Shown here one piece after another: positions 5,166 to 12,904 of a stretch of DNA of 18,178 bases. The DNA comes from JASFRI01 sp050115015. Its GTDB lineage: Bacteria > Acidobacteriota > Polarisedimenticolia > CBDVAL01. Position numbers and translations under genes: made by a program. The notes beneath the pieces are model-generated. The model did no database searches, was not told the DNA's origin, and worked only from the letters and a program-made list of their open reading frames with translations. The stretch covers positions 1 through 18,178 of the forward strand of contig JASFRI010000036.1 of the NCBI GenBank assembly GCA_050115015.1, in the 5' to 3' direction. The first letter of the stretch is position 1. Every line of letters starts with the position of its first letter.

Positions 5166-7247
5166 TCAGCCCCCTCCGTGCAGGGCTTCCCAGGCTTCCC
5201 GGAGCGACCGGTCGTCGCGGCGGAAGCGCAGGGCACGCTCGACGTACGCCGTCGCCTCGCGGCGCTCCTCCGGCCGGAGCTGCGTCCACACCGCGATGAG
5301 GAAGCGCGCCGCGGTGCCGTGCAGGGGCGCACCGGAGGGCTGCAGCGCCAGGGCCCGGCGGATCTGCTCGAGGGCCATCGAGGCACAGGGCCGGATCTGC
5401 CCCGTCAGCAGGGTGTCGGCGGAGCAGGAGCTGGCCTGCATGAGCCCCAGGTCCAGGTGGGCCCTGGGGTCCGTGGGGCGGCGCAGCAGCCCGGCCTCCT
5501 GGAGGCGTTCGGCGCGGTCCAGGCGGGTCTGGAGGTAGAGCAGCGCCTCCCGGGACGGCGGCCGGTCCGGCGATCCGTTCCGGATCAGGGTCTGGAAATC
5601 CGCCAGCGCCGCGGCGTGCATCGCCCGGGCGCGAGCCAGGAGCCGCCGCTCCCCCCCCGAATCGGCGGCGGCCAGCGCCCAGGACGAGCGCAGCTCGGCG
5701 GTCGGTGCCTCGGCCACCTCCGGAAGCGGCATCCACGGCGCGGCGCCGGGGATCGCGGCCAGGAGGATGACGCTCAGGATCGGTACGGCGGCCATCCTGG
5801 GCGCGGGGGCGGAGCGCGGCACCACCGCGTTCTCCCCGCGGGCGGCGCCGAGCAGTAGCCCCAGGAGGAGGACGGCGGTCAGCGCGTTGGACGGGATCGC
5901 CAGGTTGAAGTCCACGATGGAATGCAAGGCAAGCGCGAGCAGCCCCGCCAGTGCCGCCAGCGTCAGCGGGTCCTCCGGATCGTGCCCCCGCGAGGCGGAG
6001 CGCAGCACCACGACGAGGACCAGCCCGAGGAGGACCATGCCGGGGAGGCCGAGCTCCGCGAGCCACTCCAGGTAGTCGTTGTGGGCGTGGCGCAGGATGC
6101 GGCCGTCCCCGCCGCGCTGGAAGGCGGGCATGATCTCCGGGAAGGTGCCGATCCCGGTCCCGGTGAGGCGGAACCGGTCCGCCATCGCCGCGCTCTGCTC
6201 CCACATGTTGAAGCGGCCCATGGTGGACTGGAACTGGTCCGCGGAGGCGACGAAGCGGGCGATCACGTGGCGGCCGCGACCGTGCGCGACGAGCCCCAGG
6301 AAGCCCAGCGCGGCGACCAGGACCGCGATGCCGAAGCCGCGGGCTCCCGACCGGATGGCGGCGACGGTCCCCACGGCGATCAGCGATCCGAGCGCCGCGA
6401 CCAGGCCCATGCGGGAGCCGGAGGCGACCACGGAGGTGGCCATCCCCAGCACGATCACCCCGGCGACGGCCGCAAGGAAGGCGGCCCGATCCCGCCCGGC
6501 GGTGGTCTCCGCGGCCCGGCGACGCTCCAACGCCAGGAGCAGGCCGGCGATCCCCAGGGGTAGCAGCAGCTCGAGGTACCCCGCGTGGTGGTTCGGGTTG
6601 ATGAAGGTGCCGGTGGCAACCCCCGTGTTGAGGTTCTTCGCAAAGCCGAAGATATGCTGCCGTCCCGAGAAGTACTCCGCCAGCCCGTAGAACGCCTGGA
6701 AGCCGCCGGAGGCCAGCAGGACACCGCCGAGGATCAGGCGGTCGGAGCGACGTCGCGCCAGGTCGAGCGCCGCGAGGCCGATCAGCAGGAGGCCCAGGCC
6801 CCGCAGGACGGACTGGGCCGTCGCGTACGGATAGACGGAGACCGGACGCCATCCGGAGGGCGAGACAGGCTCGTACAGCCGCCGGATCTCGGCGGCCGCG
6901 GGGCTCAGGCTCTCGAGCACCGCCGGGGGGAGCGGTACGATCTGGAGCATCCCGTACCCCAGGACCAGTGCGCCGCAGAGGAGGAGCGGCTCCGCGACGG
7001 GCAGAGGGAAGCGCCCCTCGGCGGCGCGCCAGACGATCCACAGGCTACCGACCAGCAGGCAGGTCAGGGTCAGAAACGACGCGGCCCGCGGCGTGACGCT
7101 CCCGAAGGGCAATGGCGCCAGGATCGCCACCGCCCCCACGCCGGCGAGGACGACACGGCGAAGGGTGGACGTGGACGCAACCTGCCGCGGGAAGGGGATC
7201 GGGGCGGGCTCCACCCGCCGGAGCCCCGACCCACCGGGGACGCTCAA
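5166..7247 (-). CDS. O-antigen ligase / polysaccharide polymerase (Wzy/WaaL superfamily) with C-terminal helical-repeat tail
   Basis: This 693-residue polytopic inner-membrane protein has about twelve or thirteen hydrophobic segments between residues 31 and 505. The Wzy_C (O-antigen ligase) core is recognisable: FINPNHHAGYLELLLPLG (215-232), ASGSRMG (275-281), then the periplasmic loop GTGIGTFPEIMPAF (363-376) with RHAHNDYLEWLAELGLPG (386-403), and HSIVDFNLAIP (442-452). The His/Asn/Asp block in that loop is the usual conserved site. Residues about 510-693 form a soluble helical tail with TPR-like spacing (for example HLDLGLMQ, ALEQIRRALALQPS), probably periplasmic. The family joins or polymerises lipid-linked glycans; in this operon polymerisation of an exopolysaccharide is more likely than lipid A ligation. 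It starts with TTG at 7247 (TTGA overlap with the preceding stop), implying translational coupling; the next candidate is GTG at codon 12. Confidence 0.9.
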   Translation of the reverse strand: MSVPGGSGLRRVEPAPIPFPRQVASTSTLRRVVLAGVGAVAILAPLPFGSVTPRAASFLTLTCLLVGSLWIVWRAAEGRFPLPVAEPLLLCGALVLGYGMLQIVPLPPAVLESLSPAAAEIRRLYEPVSPSGWRPVSVYPYATAQSVLRGLGLLLIGLAALDLARRRSDRLILGGVLLASGGFQAFYGLAEYFSGRQHIFGFAKNLNTGVATGTFINPNHHAGYLELLLPLGIAGLLLALERRRAAETTAGRDRAAFLAAVAGVIVLGMATSVVASGSRMGLVAALGSLIAVGTVAAIRSGARGFGIAVLVAALGFLGLVAHGRGRHVIARFVASADQFQSTMGRFNMWEQSAAMADRFRLTGTGIGTFPEIMPAFQRGGDGRILRHAHNDYLEWLAELGLPGMVLLGLVLVVVLRSASRGHDPEDPLTLAALAGLLALALHSIVDFNLAIPSNALTAVLLLGLLLGAARGENAVVPRSAPAPRMAAVPILSVILLAAIPGAAPWMPLPEVAEAPTAELRSSWALAAADSGGERRLLARARAMHAAALADFQTLIRNGSPDRPPSREALLYLQTRLDRAERLQEAGLLRRPTDPRAHLDLGLMQASSCSADTLLTGQIRPCASMALEQIRRALALQPSGAPLHGTAARFLIAVWTQLRPEERREATAYVERALRFRRDDRSLREAWEALHGGG

Positions 7248-9514
7248 GCTCCCGAGGCGCGCTGCCGGACCGACTCCGCGGTCTGCGAGGAGGCCCTGGC
7301 GGCCTCCTCGGCCCGCGCCTTCCCGTAGTAGCGCCGGTCGCTGTGGACGCCGTTCACGGCCAGGCCCAGCAGACGGGCATGCACCTGGCGGAGCTTCTCG
7401 ACCGCCTCGGCCAGCTCGGCCCGCCCGGTGACCCCGGCCCGGACGACCATGATCACGCCCTCGGCGCGGCTGGCGATGATCGACGGATCGGCCACCGCGA
7501 GGACCGGCGGCGAATCCAGAATCACGTGATCGTAGGGCGCGACGGGCACCTTGTCCGCCGGCGCGGCGGGGAGCAGGACGTCCAGCGGCGGCTCGCCGGG
7601 AGCTCGGCCCGGCAGGGCCGGGACGCCGTTCCCCCGGCCGGAGAGCTGCCGCAGCAGGTCGGAGAACCGGTCCGAGTCGAGCAGGTCGGCGGGGTTCGGG
7701 GGCAGGGGCCCCGAAGCGACGAAATCCAGGTGCGGGATGCGGGTCCGCTGAGGACGCACCCCCGAGAAGGACTCCGCGCTCAGGTAGGTGGAGAGCCCCG
7801 GCTGGTCGAACAGGCCCAGCGCTGCATGGGCCCGCGGCTTGCGCAGATCGGAATCGACCAGCAGCGTGCGACGCCCCGCCTGGGCGAGCGACACGGCCAG
7901 GTTGATGGCGACGAAGGTCTTGCCGTCGCCGGGCTCCGTGCTGGTGACCAGGATCGTCCGCGGCGGTCCGGCCGCCTGGGAGACCAGCAGCGCCGTCCGC
8001 ATGTCGCGGAAGGCCTCCGCGGGGGCCGAGAGCGGCCGCGCCATGGAGACGTTGCCCCTCTCATCCTCCCGGGGCGGCGCCTGCCGGCGACGCACCAGGC
8101 GCGGGATGCGGGAAACCTCCTCGTTGCCGGGGATCACCCCGATCACGGCCAGATCCACGGTGTCCCGGGCCTCCTCGGGGGTCTTCACCGAGAGATCGAG
8201 GTAGTCCAGGAAGAACGCCAGGCCGACCCCCAGGACCAGCCCCAGGACCAGGCTCAGGGCGAGGTTGAGGGCCACCCGGGGGGAGACGGCCCGGTTTGGG
8301 ACCACGGCGTGGTCGACGATGCGGACGTTGCTGGTCCCCGTCTGATCCCGCGGCAGCGTGGTGGTCTCGCTCTGCCGCCGCACCAGGGCGTTGAGGGTCT
8401 CCTGCTTCTCCTGCAGCTCCACGCGCAGGTTCTCGTAGTGGAGCTGACGCTCGCTCAGCTCGTGGAAGCGCGCCTCCTCCTCACCGATGGCCGCGGCCAG
8501 GGCGGCCTCCTGGTTGCGCGCGGCGATGTAATCGTTCTCGGCGGCACCGACGATGGTGTGGTAGAGGTCCTGACGCTCGGCCTCGAGACGGGTGGTCATC
8601 TCCTGGATCTCGCCCTCGAGGCGGACCATCTCGGGCCAGTCGGGCTTCACGCGGCTGCTGAGCTCGGCGCGGCGGGCCTCCTGCTGCGCCAGCTTGGTGG
8701 TCAGCTCGTGGATCACGTCGTGGCGCAGCAGCTCCGGCAGCTCGCTCGGGTCCGCCTGCTGCAGCGCGGCGTAGCGCGCCTCCTTCTCGATCCGGTCCGT
8801 CTGGGCCTTGATGAGGGCCGCGCGGAGCTCCTTGAGGGTCCGTACTCCCGCGTCCTGCCCCTCCGAGAAGAGCAGTATGCCGTTGTCCCTCGCGTAGTCG
8901 CGGATGGCCTGGTCCTGCGCCTCGAGGTCCTCCCGCAGGTCGGCGATCTGGGTCTCCAGGGTCTTCGTGGCCCGCTCGGTGGTGCTGTAACGGGATTCCG
9001 CGGTAAAGTTGATGAACGCCTCGGCGGTGCGGTTCGCGATCCGGGCCGCCAGGCGCGGCTCCTTCGAGCGGTACGCGATGTCGAACAGGGAGCCCTCCAC
9101 CGGCGCCACCGTGAGGCGGCTCAGGAACACGTCGATCAGCCTCTCCCGCAACGCCTCCCGCGCGTCGTCGTCGGCATCCTCCGGAGGCTGGAACGCGGCG
9201 AACTCCGTCTTCCGTTGCAGCTTCAACGAGTCGACGACCTCCCCCGCCACGGTCCGGCTGCTGATCAGCGCTTCCTGGGTCGCGTAGAACGAGAAGTAGT
9301 CCGGCGCGGTGGACACCACCTCCTGGAACGGCATGACGTTCGGCGCGGCGCGCTCGATCTGGATGCGGGCGGTGGCCACGTAGATCGGGTCGGTCATCAT
9401 CGTCACGACGGCCGCAACCCCCACGATGACCGTGACGATCGACAGCACGAACCAGATCCGCTTCCGGACCACCCCCCAGTAGTCGAAGAGGTGCGCGCGC
9501 CGGGTGTCGAACAT
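7244..9514 (-). CDS. Wzz/GumC-type chain-length regulator fused to a BY-kinase (tyrosine autokinase)
   Basis: This 756-residue inner-membrane co-polymerase controls polysaccharide chain length and couples synthesis to export. It has a Wzz domain with a first membrane helix (about 19-39), a long periplasmic coiled coil (about 175-385) and a second membrane helix (about 415-436). The cytoplasmic BY-kinase shows Walker A (STEPGDGKT, K532 and T533), Walker A' (TLLVDSDLRKP, D554 and D556) and Walker B (HVILDSPP, D667). The C-terminal tail has only Y729 and Y730, whereas many BY-kinases carry a longer Tyr cluster. Residues about 625-660, just before Walker B, form a Pro/Gly/Ala-rich insertion that typical members lack. 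The ATG at 9514 shares one base with the stop of the export gene (TGATG); an extended upstream frame lacks the family N-terminus. A polymerase gene follows. Confidence 0.94.
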   Translation of the reverse strand: MFDTRRAHLFDYWGVVRKRIWFVLSIVTVIVGVAAVVTMMTDPIYVATARIQIERAAPNVMPFQEVVSTAPDYFSFYATQEALISSRTVAGEVVDSLKLQRKTEFAAFQPPEDADDDAREALRERLIDVFLSRLTVAPVEGSLFDIAYRSKEPRLAARIANRTAEAFINFTAESRYSTTERATKTLETQIADLREDLEAQDQAIRDYARDNGILLFSEGQDAGVRTLKELRAALIKAQTDRIEKEARYAALQQADPSELPELLRHDVIHELTTKLAQQEARRAELSSRVKPDWPEMVRLEGEIQEMTTRLEAERQDLYHTIVGAAENDYIAARNQEAALAAAIGEEEARFHELSERQLHYENLRVELQEKQETLNALVRRQSETTTLPRDQTGTSNVRIVDHAVVPNRAVSPRVALNLALSLVLGLVLGVGLAFFLDYLDLSVKTPEEARDTVDLAVIGVIPGNEEVSRIPRLVRRRQAPPREDERGNVSMARPLSAPAEAFRDMRTALLVSQAAGPPRTILVTSTEPGDGKTFVAINLAVSLAQAGRRTLLVDSDLRKPRAHAALGLFDQPGLSTYLSAESFSGVRPQRTRIPHLDFVASGPLPPNPADLLDSDRFSDLLRQLSGRGNGVPALPGRAPGEPPLDVLLPAAPADKVPVAPYDHVILDSPPVLAVADPSIIASRAEGVIMVVRAGVTGRAELAEAVEKLRQVHARLLGLAVNGVHSDRRYYGKARAEEAARASSQTAESVRQRASGA

Positions 9515-10407
9515 CAGAAGAGGGCCTCCGGGACGACCACGACATCGCCGTCCTGCAGCATGGGGTTCTTCTCCTTCCCCTTGCGCACCTTCTTGAGATT
9601 GACGGTCACCGATTCCTCCAGCTCTCCGTCGTCGCCGTGGCGAAGCACCTTCACCGAGCGCACATTGGCGCGGTCGGTGGGGCCACCGGCGCGCGACAGC
9701 GCCTGCAGCAGGGTGAGCGGCTCGCTGGAGCGTTGCTCGAGCCGACCCGGGGTGCGCACCGCGCCGTCCACGAAGATGTGGATCCACTCGTCCTCGGGAA
9801 CGGTGATGGTATCCCCCGGAAGCACGGTCAGGTTGAGGGCGGGATCCGCGCTGGAGAGGAGGTCCTCGATCCGGATCGTGGTCCGCGTCGGGCCTCCCGT
9901 CCCGCGGTCCCGCAGGAGGTAGATCTCCTCGCCGACGTCGTCGGTGAGCCCGCCCGCTTCCGACAGGACCTGCAGGAGCGTCCGGGTGCCGAGAAGCTGG
10001 TACATCCCCGGCTTGGCGACCTCGCCCAGGACCGCGACCTTCCGGCTGCCGTGCTGGTCGATGAAGATCGAAACCTGCGGGTTCTTCAGGTAGCGCTCCT
10101 CCAGGAGCGACTCGATCCGGGCCTTCAGCTCCCCGACGGTCAACCCCTGGGCGGGGATCTCGCCGAGCAGCGGTAGCGTGATCGTGCCACGCTCCGACAC
10201 CCGCACCTTCAAGTCGAGCTCCGGGAACTCGAAGACGTGGATCTGGAGCAGGTCCTCCGCGCCCAGGGTCAGGTCCTCGGGCTCCCCGCCGCCCAGGGCG
10301 GGGATCGAGGCGGTGGTGGTGACCGCAGAGGGCGTCTCCGCCGCGTGGAGGGGCGGGACCGCCAGAAGGGCGGCAAGCCCGAGGAGCAGGGCGGCAGCTG
10401 ACCTCAT
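9514..10407 (-). CDS. OPX/Wza-like polysaccharide export protein without lipobox or C-terminal membrane helix
   Basis: This 297-residue protein has a Sec signal peptide (MRSAAALLLGLAALLAVPPLHA, cleaved about residue 22). It continues with a polysaccharide-export domain (about 45-120; LTLGAEDLLQIHVFEFPEL, GTITLPLLGEI) and two SLBB-type domains. The first is about 123-205 (KVAVLGEVAKPGMYQL, LSEAGGLTDD) and the second about 209-290 (IHIFVDGAVRTPGRLE, ALSRAGGPTD). It ends at VVVPEALF directly after the second SLBB domain. There is no lipobox Cys and no C-terminal amphipathic helix of the kind with which E. coli Wza crosses the outer membrane. It should therefore be a soluble periplasmic conduit needing an outer-membrane partner, most simply the barrel encoded upstream. 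The start at 10407 is set by GAGGGAACCG; it begins 19 bp after the barrel stop and overlaps the Wzz/BY-kinase start by one base. Confidence 0.93.
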   Translation of the reverse strand: MRSAAALLLGLAALLAVPPLHAAETPSAVTTTASIPALGGGEPEDLTLGAEDLLQIHVFEFPELDLKVRVSERGTITLPLLGEIPAQGLTVGELKARIESLLEERYLKNPQVSIFIDQHGSRKVAVLGEVAKPGMYQLLGTRTLLQVLSEAGGLTDDVGEEIYLLRDRGTGGPTRTTIRIEDLLSSADPALNLTVLPGDTITVPEDEWIHIFVDGAVRTPGRLEQRSSEPLTLLQALSRAGGPTDRANVRSVKVLRHGDDGELEESVTVNLKKVRKGKEKNPMLQDGDVVVVPEALF

Positions 10408-10426
10408 CGGTTCCCTCTCTTTCCCC

Positions 10427-11653
10427 TCAGAACAGGGCCGTGGTCCCGACCGCCACGAGGTTCTGTCGACGGTCGAGGGCATCGTCGGTGGAATCGACCT
10501 CCAGATGGGTCACGCCGACGTTCAGGGTTAGCCCGTCCCGGAAGCGATAATAGACCATCCCCTCGTACTCGCGGATCCGATCGACGCGGGTGCCGACCCG
10601 CGGCTCCGGCTCCCGCAACAGCGTTCGGTTGGGATAACGGTTCGCCCCGTCCCCGACCTCCAGCGCCAGGCTCACGCGGGGTGTGAAGAAGCGCTCGTAG
10701 CCCAGCGAACCCCGCCGTGACAGGAAGAACAGGTTGTCCTCCAGTGCGGATGCGTCGATCCCGCGCCGGAACCAGGCCGACAGCCGGTTCGCGCGGCCAA
10801 TCCTCCCCGACAGCTCCACCTCCCCGACGTAGCTGCGATAATCGTCGTTCTCCCTGTCCAGCGCGTGGAAGCGAGCAGGACCGACCTCGAAGTGCCCCTG
10901 GATGCGGGCCGTCGGCGCGAAGCGGAGGCCCACCACGGCGGAGTCGAAGCGCGAGTCCCGGCGCTCCTCGGGGTAGACGTAGTCGGCGTTCAGCAGCGAG
11001 CCGGTGACCACCAGGTAGGTCTTGGGCAGAAGGCGGACCGTCCCGGTCAGGGAGAGGGTGTCCTGATCCCGGGAGAGGCGCCGCCGCGTGATCTCGTAGT
11101 AGGCACCCTCGGTGTAGCGGAAGGTCTCGCGGCCCAGTTGCATCTCGATGCCCAGACGCCGGTCGGCGGGGGAGCCGATCATGGCCTGGAGCAGGGTCGT
11201 GTCCTGGCGGATGCGCTCGTTGATCTCCAGGTTGGGGCGCTCCCGGACCGTGTGGTACTGACCGTCCAGCACCAGGCGGAAGTACTTCGGGACGTAGATC
11301 CCGCGCACTTCGGTGTGGCTGTTCCAGTGGTTCTCCCCGGAGTACTCCGCGAAGGCGACGTAGTCGAACTCCTGGTTCACCCGCAGGCCGCCCCGGGGCC
11401 CGGTGCGGAGCAGCAGATCGATCCCCGGCGCCAGCGCGGCGGTCACGTCCGCCACCGGCTCCGCGCCGTCGAAGAAGACGTTGTCGTCGTAGCCCAGCGC
11501 CTTCAGAAGGAGGTAGGGACGGTAGTAGAAGGGCCCCGCCCGGCGCAGGTCCCCCGTGTCCAGGTCGGGATGGAGCGGCGGGTCCGCGGCGTTTGCCGGG
11601 AGAACGGAGACGCCGGCGGCCAGCATCGCTGCGATCAGGCGCCGGAGGAGCAC
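10427..11653 (-). CDS. Outer-membrane beta-barrel protein of the exopolysaccharide locus (BBP2_2-like)
   Basis: This 408-residue protein has a signal peptide (cleavage after ANA, residue 22). The rest consists of alternating beta strands rich in aromatic and charged residues, ending in Phe (VAVGTTALF), the usual outer-membrane insertion signal. The mature N-terminus contains LKALGYDDNVFFD, the GYDDNVF block typical of the putative beta-barrel porin 2 family that accompanies polysaccharide export genes. Paired strands ending in aromatics (for example FRLVLDGQYHTV, TYLVVTGSLLNADYVY, RVSLALEVGDG, GMVYYRFRDGLTLNVGVTHLEV) suggest about 16-18 strands; the exact number needs modelling. It is the first gene of the operon. 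Its proposed role is the outer-membrane channel for the OPX protein encoded next. The start is GTG at 11653 with GGAAGGAA upstream; an ATG nine codons later is less likely because it would remove the charged n-region of the signal. Confidence 0.88.
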   Translation of the reverse strand: MLLRRLIAAMLAAGVSVLPANAADPPLHPDLDTGDLRRAGPFYYRPYLLLKALGYDDNVFFDGAEPVADVTAALAPGIDLLLRTGPRGGLRVNQEFDYVAFAEYSGENHWNSHTEVRGIYVPKYFRLVLDGQYHTVRERPNLEINERIRQDTTLLQAMIGSPADRRLGIEMQLGRETFRYTEGAYYEITRRRLSRDQDTLSLTGTVRLLPKTYLVVTGSLLNADYVYPEERRDSRFDSAVVGLRFAPTARIQGHFEVGPARFHALDRENDDYRSYVGEVELSGRIGRANRLSAWFRRGIDASALEDNLFFLSRRGSLGYERFFTPRVSLALEVGDGANRYPNRTLLREPEPRVGTRVDRIREYEGMVYYRFRDGLTLNVGVTHLEVDSTDDALDRRQNLVAVGTTALF

Positions 11654-11701
11654 GGGTTCCTTCCGCTCAGGGGCTCGCGCATGGCACGAGAAACAGGTCC
11701 A

Positions 11702-11710
11702 ATCCTACCA
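11702..11710 (-). promoter_or_regulatory. Extended -10 element before the exopolysaccharide export operon
   Basis: On the minus strand TGG-TAGGAT (11710-11702) is an extended -10 (TGn plus a 4-of-6 hexamer) about 48 bp upstream of the barrel GTG start. No -35 is visible at 16-18 bp. It is the best promoter candidate for the four-gene export operon. Confidence 0.4.
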
Positions 11711-11748
11711 CGGCCGTCAACGCCGCCGGCTCAGCCCGAAACCCGCTC

Positions 11749-12330
11749 TCAGAGCGGTGGATCGAGGTTCAACAGCTCCGCCAGGATCACCGCCTGGTAG
11801 TGCGCGTCATAGTCGGCGCGGTGAACCCGCGCCTGGTCCTGGGGCCCCAGGCCCGGAAGGAGCTCCTGGAGGCGCTCCTTGTGGGTGTCGAACCACGGCA
11901 GGCGGAGCCGTCCCATCGCCAGCGTCTTCGTGTCGATCGCCTTCCACCCGAAGGGGTTTTCCTCCCGCGTGGCCACGAAGTAATAGTTCACGAACGCCCA
12001 GTCGAACACGGCGTTGTGCCCCACGAAGACGGGGCGGGCCCGCGGCGGCACGCAGTGTGCCAGCGACCACTCGCGCAGGGTCGCCATGGCGGCGCCGGGA
12101 TCCTCGCCACGGGACTCCATCTCCTCCCGGCTGATGCCGTGGATGGCCATCGCCTCGGGGTCGAACCCCTCGTTCATGGGCCGGAACAGCAGGTAGAGAT
12201 CCTCGTCGGCCGGGACCCAGCGGCCGCGCTCCCGCACGACGGGCACCGCTCCCAGGGACACCATGTTGAACAGGCCGGGCACGGGCCCGGAGGCCTCGAT
12301 GTCGATGCAGAAATACGTGATATCGACCAT
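11749..12330 (-). CDS. DEDDh-family 3'-5' exonuclease
   Basis: This 193-residue cytoplasmic protein has the DnaQ/RNase T-type exonuclease fold. ExoI is FCIDIEASGP with D10 and E12, ExoII is HNAVFDWAFV with D110, and ExoIII is HRADYDA with H170 and D175. All four metal-binding acids and the general-base His of the DEDDh class are intact. The enzyme should remove nucleotides from 3' ends of DNA or RNA; sequence alone does not separate a DNA proofreading/repair role from RNA trimming. It is a stand-alone exonuclease, not fused to a polymerase. ATG at 12330 overlaps the upstream stop by one base (TGATG), so it is translated with the unknown helical protein before it. A longer upstream frame is rejected because the exonuclease fold starts at this Met. 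Confidence 0.92.
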   Translation of the reverse strand: MVDITYFCIDIEASGPVPGLFNMVSLGAVPVVRERGRWVPADEDLYLLFRPMNEGFDPEAMAIHGISREEMESRGEDPGAAMATLREWSLAHCVPPRARPVFVGHNAVFDWAFVNYYFVATREENPFGWKAIDTKTLAMGRLRLPWFDTHKERLQELLPGLGPQDQARVHRADYDAHYQAVILAELLNLDPPL

Positions 12331-12767
12331 CAGGAGCCCGGGAGGTCCATGAGAGCGGCGTAGAGCCGCACATCCTCGGGGTCGTGTCGCGCCTCCAGGT
12401 CCCGGAGCGCCGCGGCCGCGACCTCCGGGTCCAGCCCCTCCAGGGCCGCCTCGTCCTGGAGATAGCCTCCCTGGTGGGAGATCTCCATGCGGTCCAGGAA
12501 CTCCACGATCATCGGCATGGCGGACCGGGCCAGCCAGTGCCGTGCGAAGGTCTCCGCCGCGTCCGGGTCCTCCGCCGCCTGCAGGCGCTGCCAGGCCGCC
12601 TGGATGCGGCGGAGGTTCCGGCGGCGGGCGCTGGCGGAAGGGCCCGCCGGTGGCACGTCCAGCTCGTGGAAGATCTCCCGCCTCTCGCTGGCGGAGAGAC
12701 CCTCCATCCGGCGGATGAACGCCTCCTCCCCCTGGGCGTGGATCGTGTCCGCGATCCGCGAGCTCAT
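12330..12767 (-). CDS. Uncharacterised small alpha-helical cytoplasmic protein
   Basis: I cannot name this 145-residue protein. It has no signal peptide or membrane segment, and almost the whole chain is predicted helical, acidic at the C-terminus. Visible blocks are EEAFIRRMEGLSASERREIF (14-33), a basic helix ARRRNLRRIQAAWQRLQ, and a C-terminal half with MIVEFLDRMEISHQGGYLQDE followed by LEARHDPEDVRLYAALMDL. The strong ribosome site (GGAGGGG) and ATG at 12767 support it as a real gene. Its stop overlaps the start of the exonuclease by one base, so the two proteins are made in coupled fashion, hinting at a shared task in nucleic-acid metabolism; that is inference only. Confidence 0.85.
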   Translation of the reverse strand: MSSRIADTIHAQGEEAFIRRMEGLSASERREIFHELDVPPAGPSASARRRNLRRIQAAWQRLQAAEDPDAAETFARHWLARSAMPMIVEFLDRMEISHQGGYLQDEAALEGLDPEVAAAALRDLEARHDPEDVRLYAALMDLPGS

Positions 12768-12803
12768 GGATCCCCCTCCGCGGCCGACGGCGACCGCCCC
12801 TTC

Positions 12804-12812
12804 CTTCTACCA
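12804..12812 (-). promoter_or_regulatory. Possible extended -10 for the helical protein/exonuclease pair
   Basis: TGG-TAGAAG on the minus strand (12812-12804) lies 37 bp upstream of the ATG at 12767, in the 137-bp divergent gap. The hexamer is imperfect and no -35 is seen. It is listed mainly because the same TGn pattern recurs upstream of other genes here. Confidence 0.25.
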
Positions 12813-12904
12813 CATCCGGGGCCGGGCCGGCGCCGGGCTTGACGGGCCGCGGGCCGGTGTCGCAGCCTGCGGGACGCGGGAAGCAACGGGAGGGAGGGCG
12901 CAGG

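Noticed and set aside
4849..7041. A 730-codon open frame on the minus strand
   Set aside because: It lies out of frame within the polymerase/ligase gene; its translation is Arg/Pro/Gly-rich without domain features, as expected for off-frame reading in GC-rich DNA.
7112..9922. A 936-codon open frame on the plus strand
   Set aside because: It is antisense to the Wzz/BY-kinase and OPX genes, both with intact family motifs; the translation resembles no family.
11660..11760. Sigma-54 (-24/-12) promoter for the export operon, since an NtrB-like kinase is in the window
   Set aside because: No GG-N10-GC element of the form TGGCAC-N5-TTGC is present upstream of the operon.
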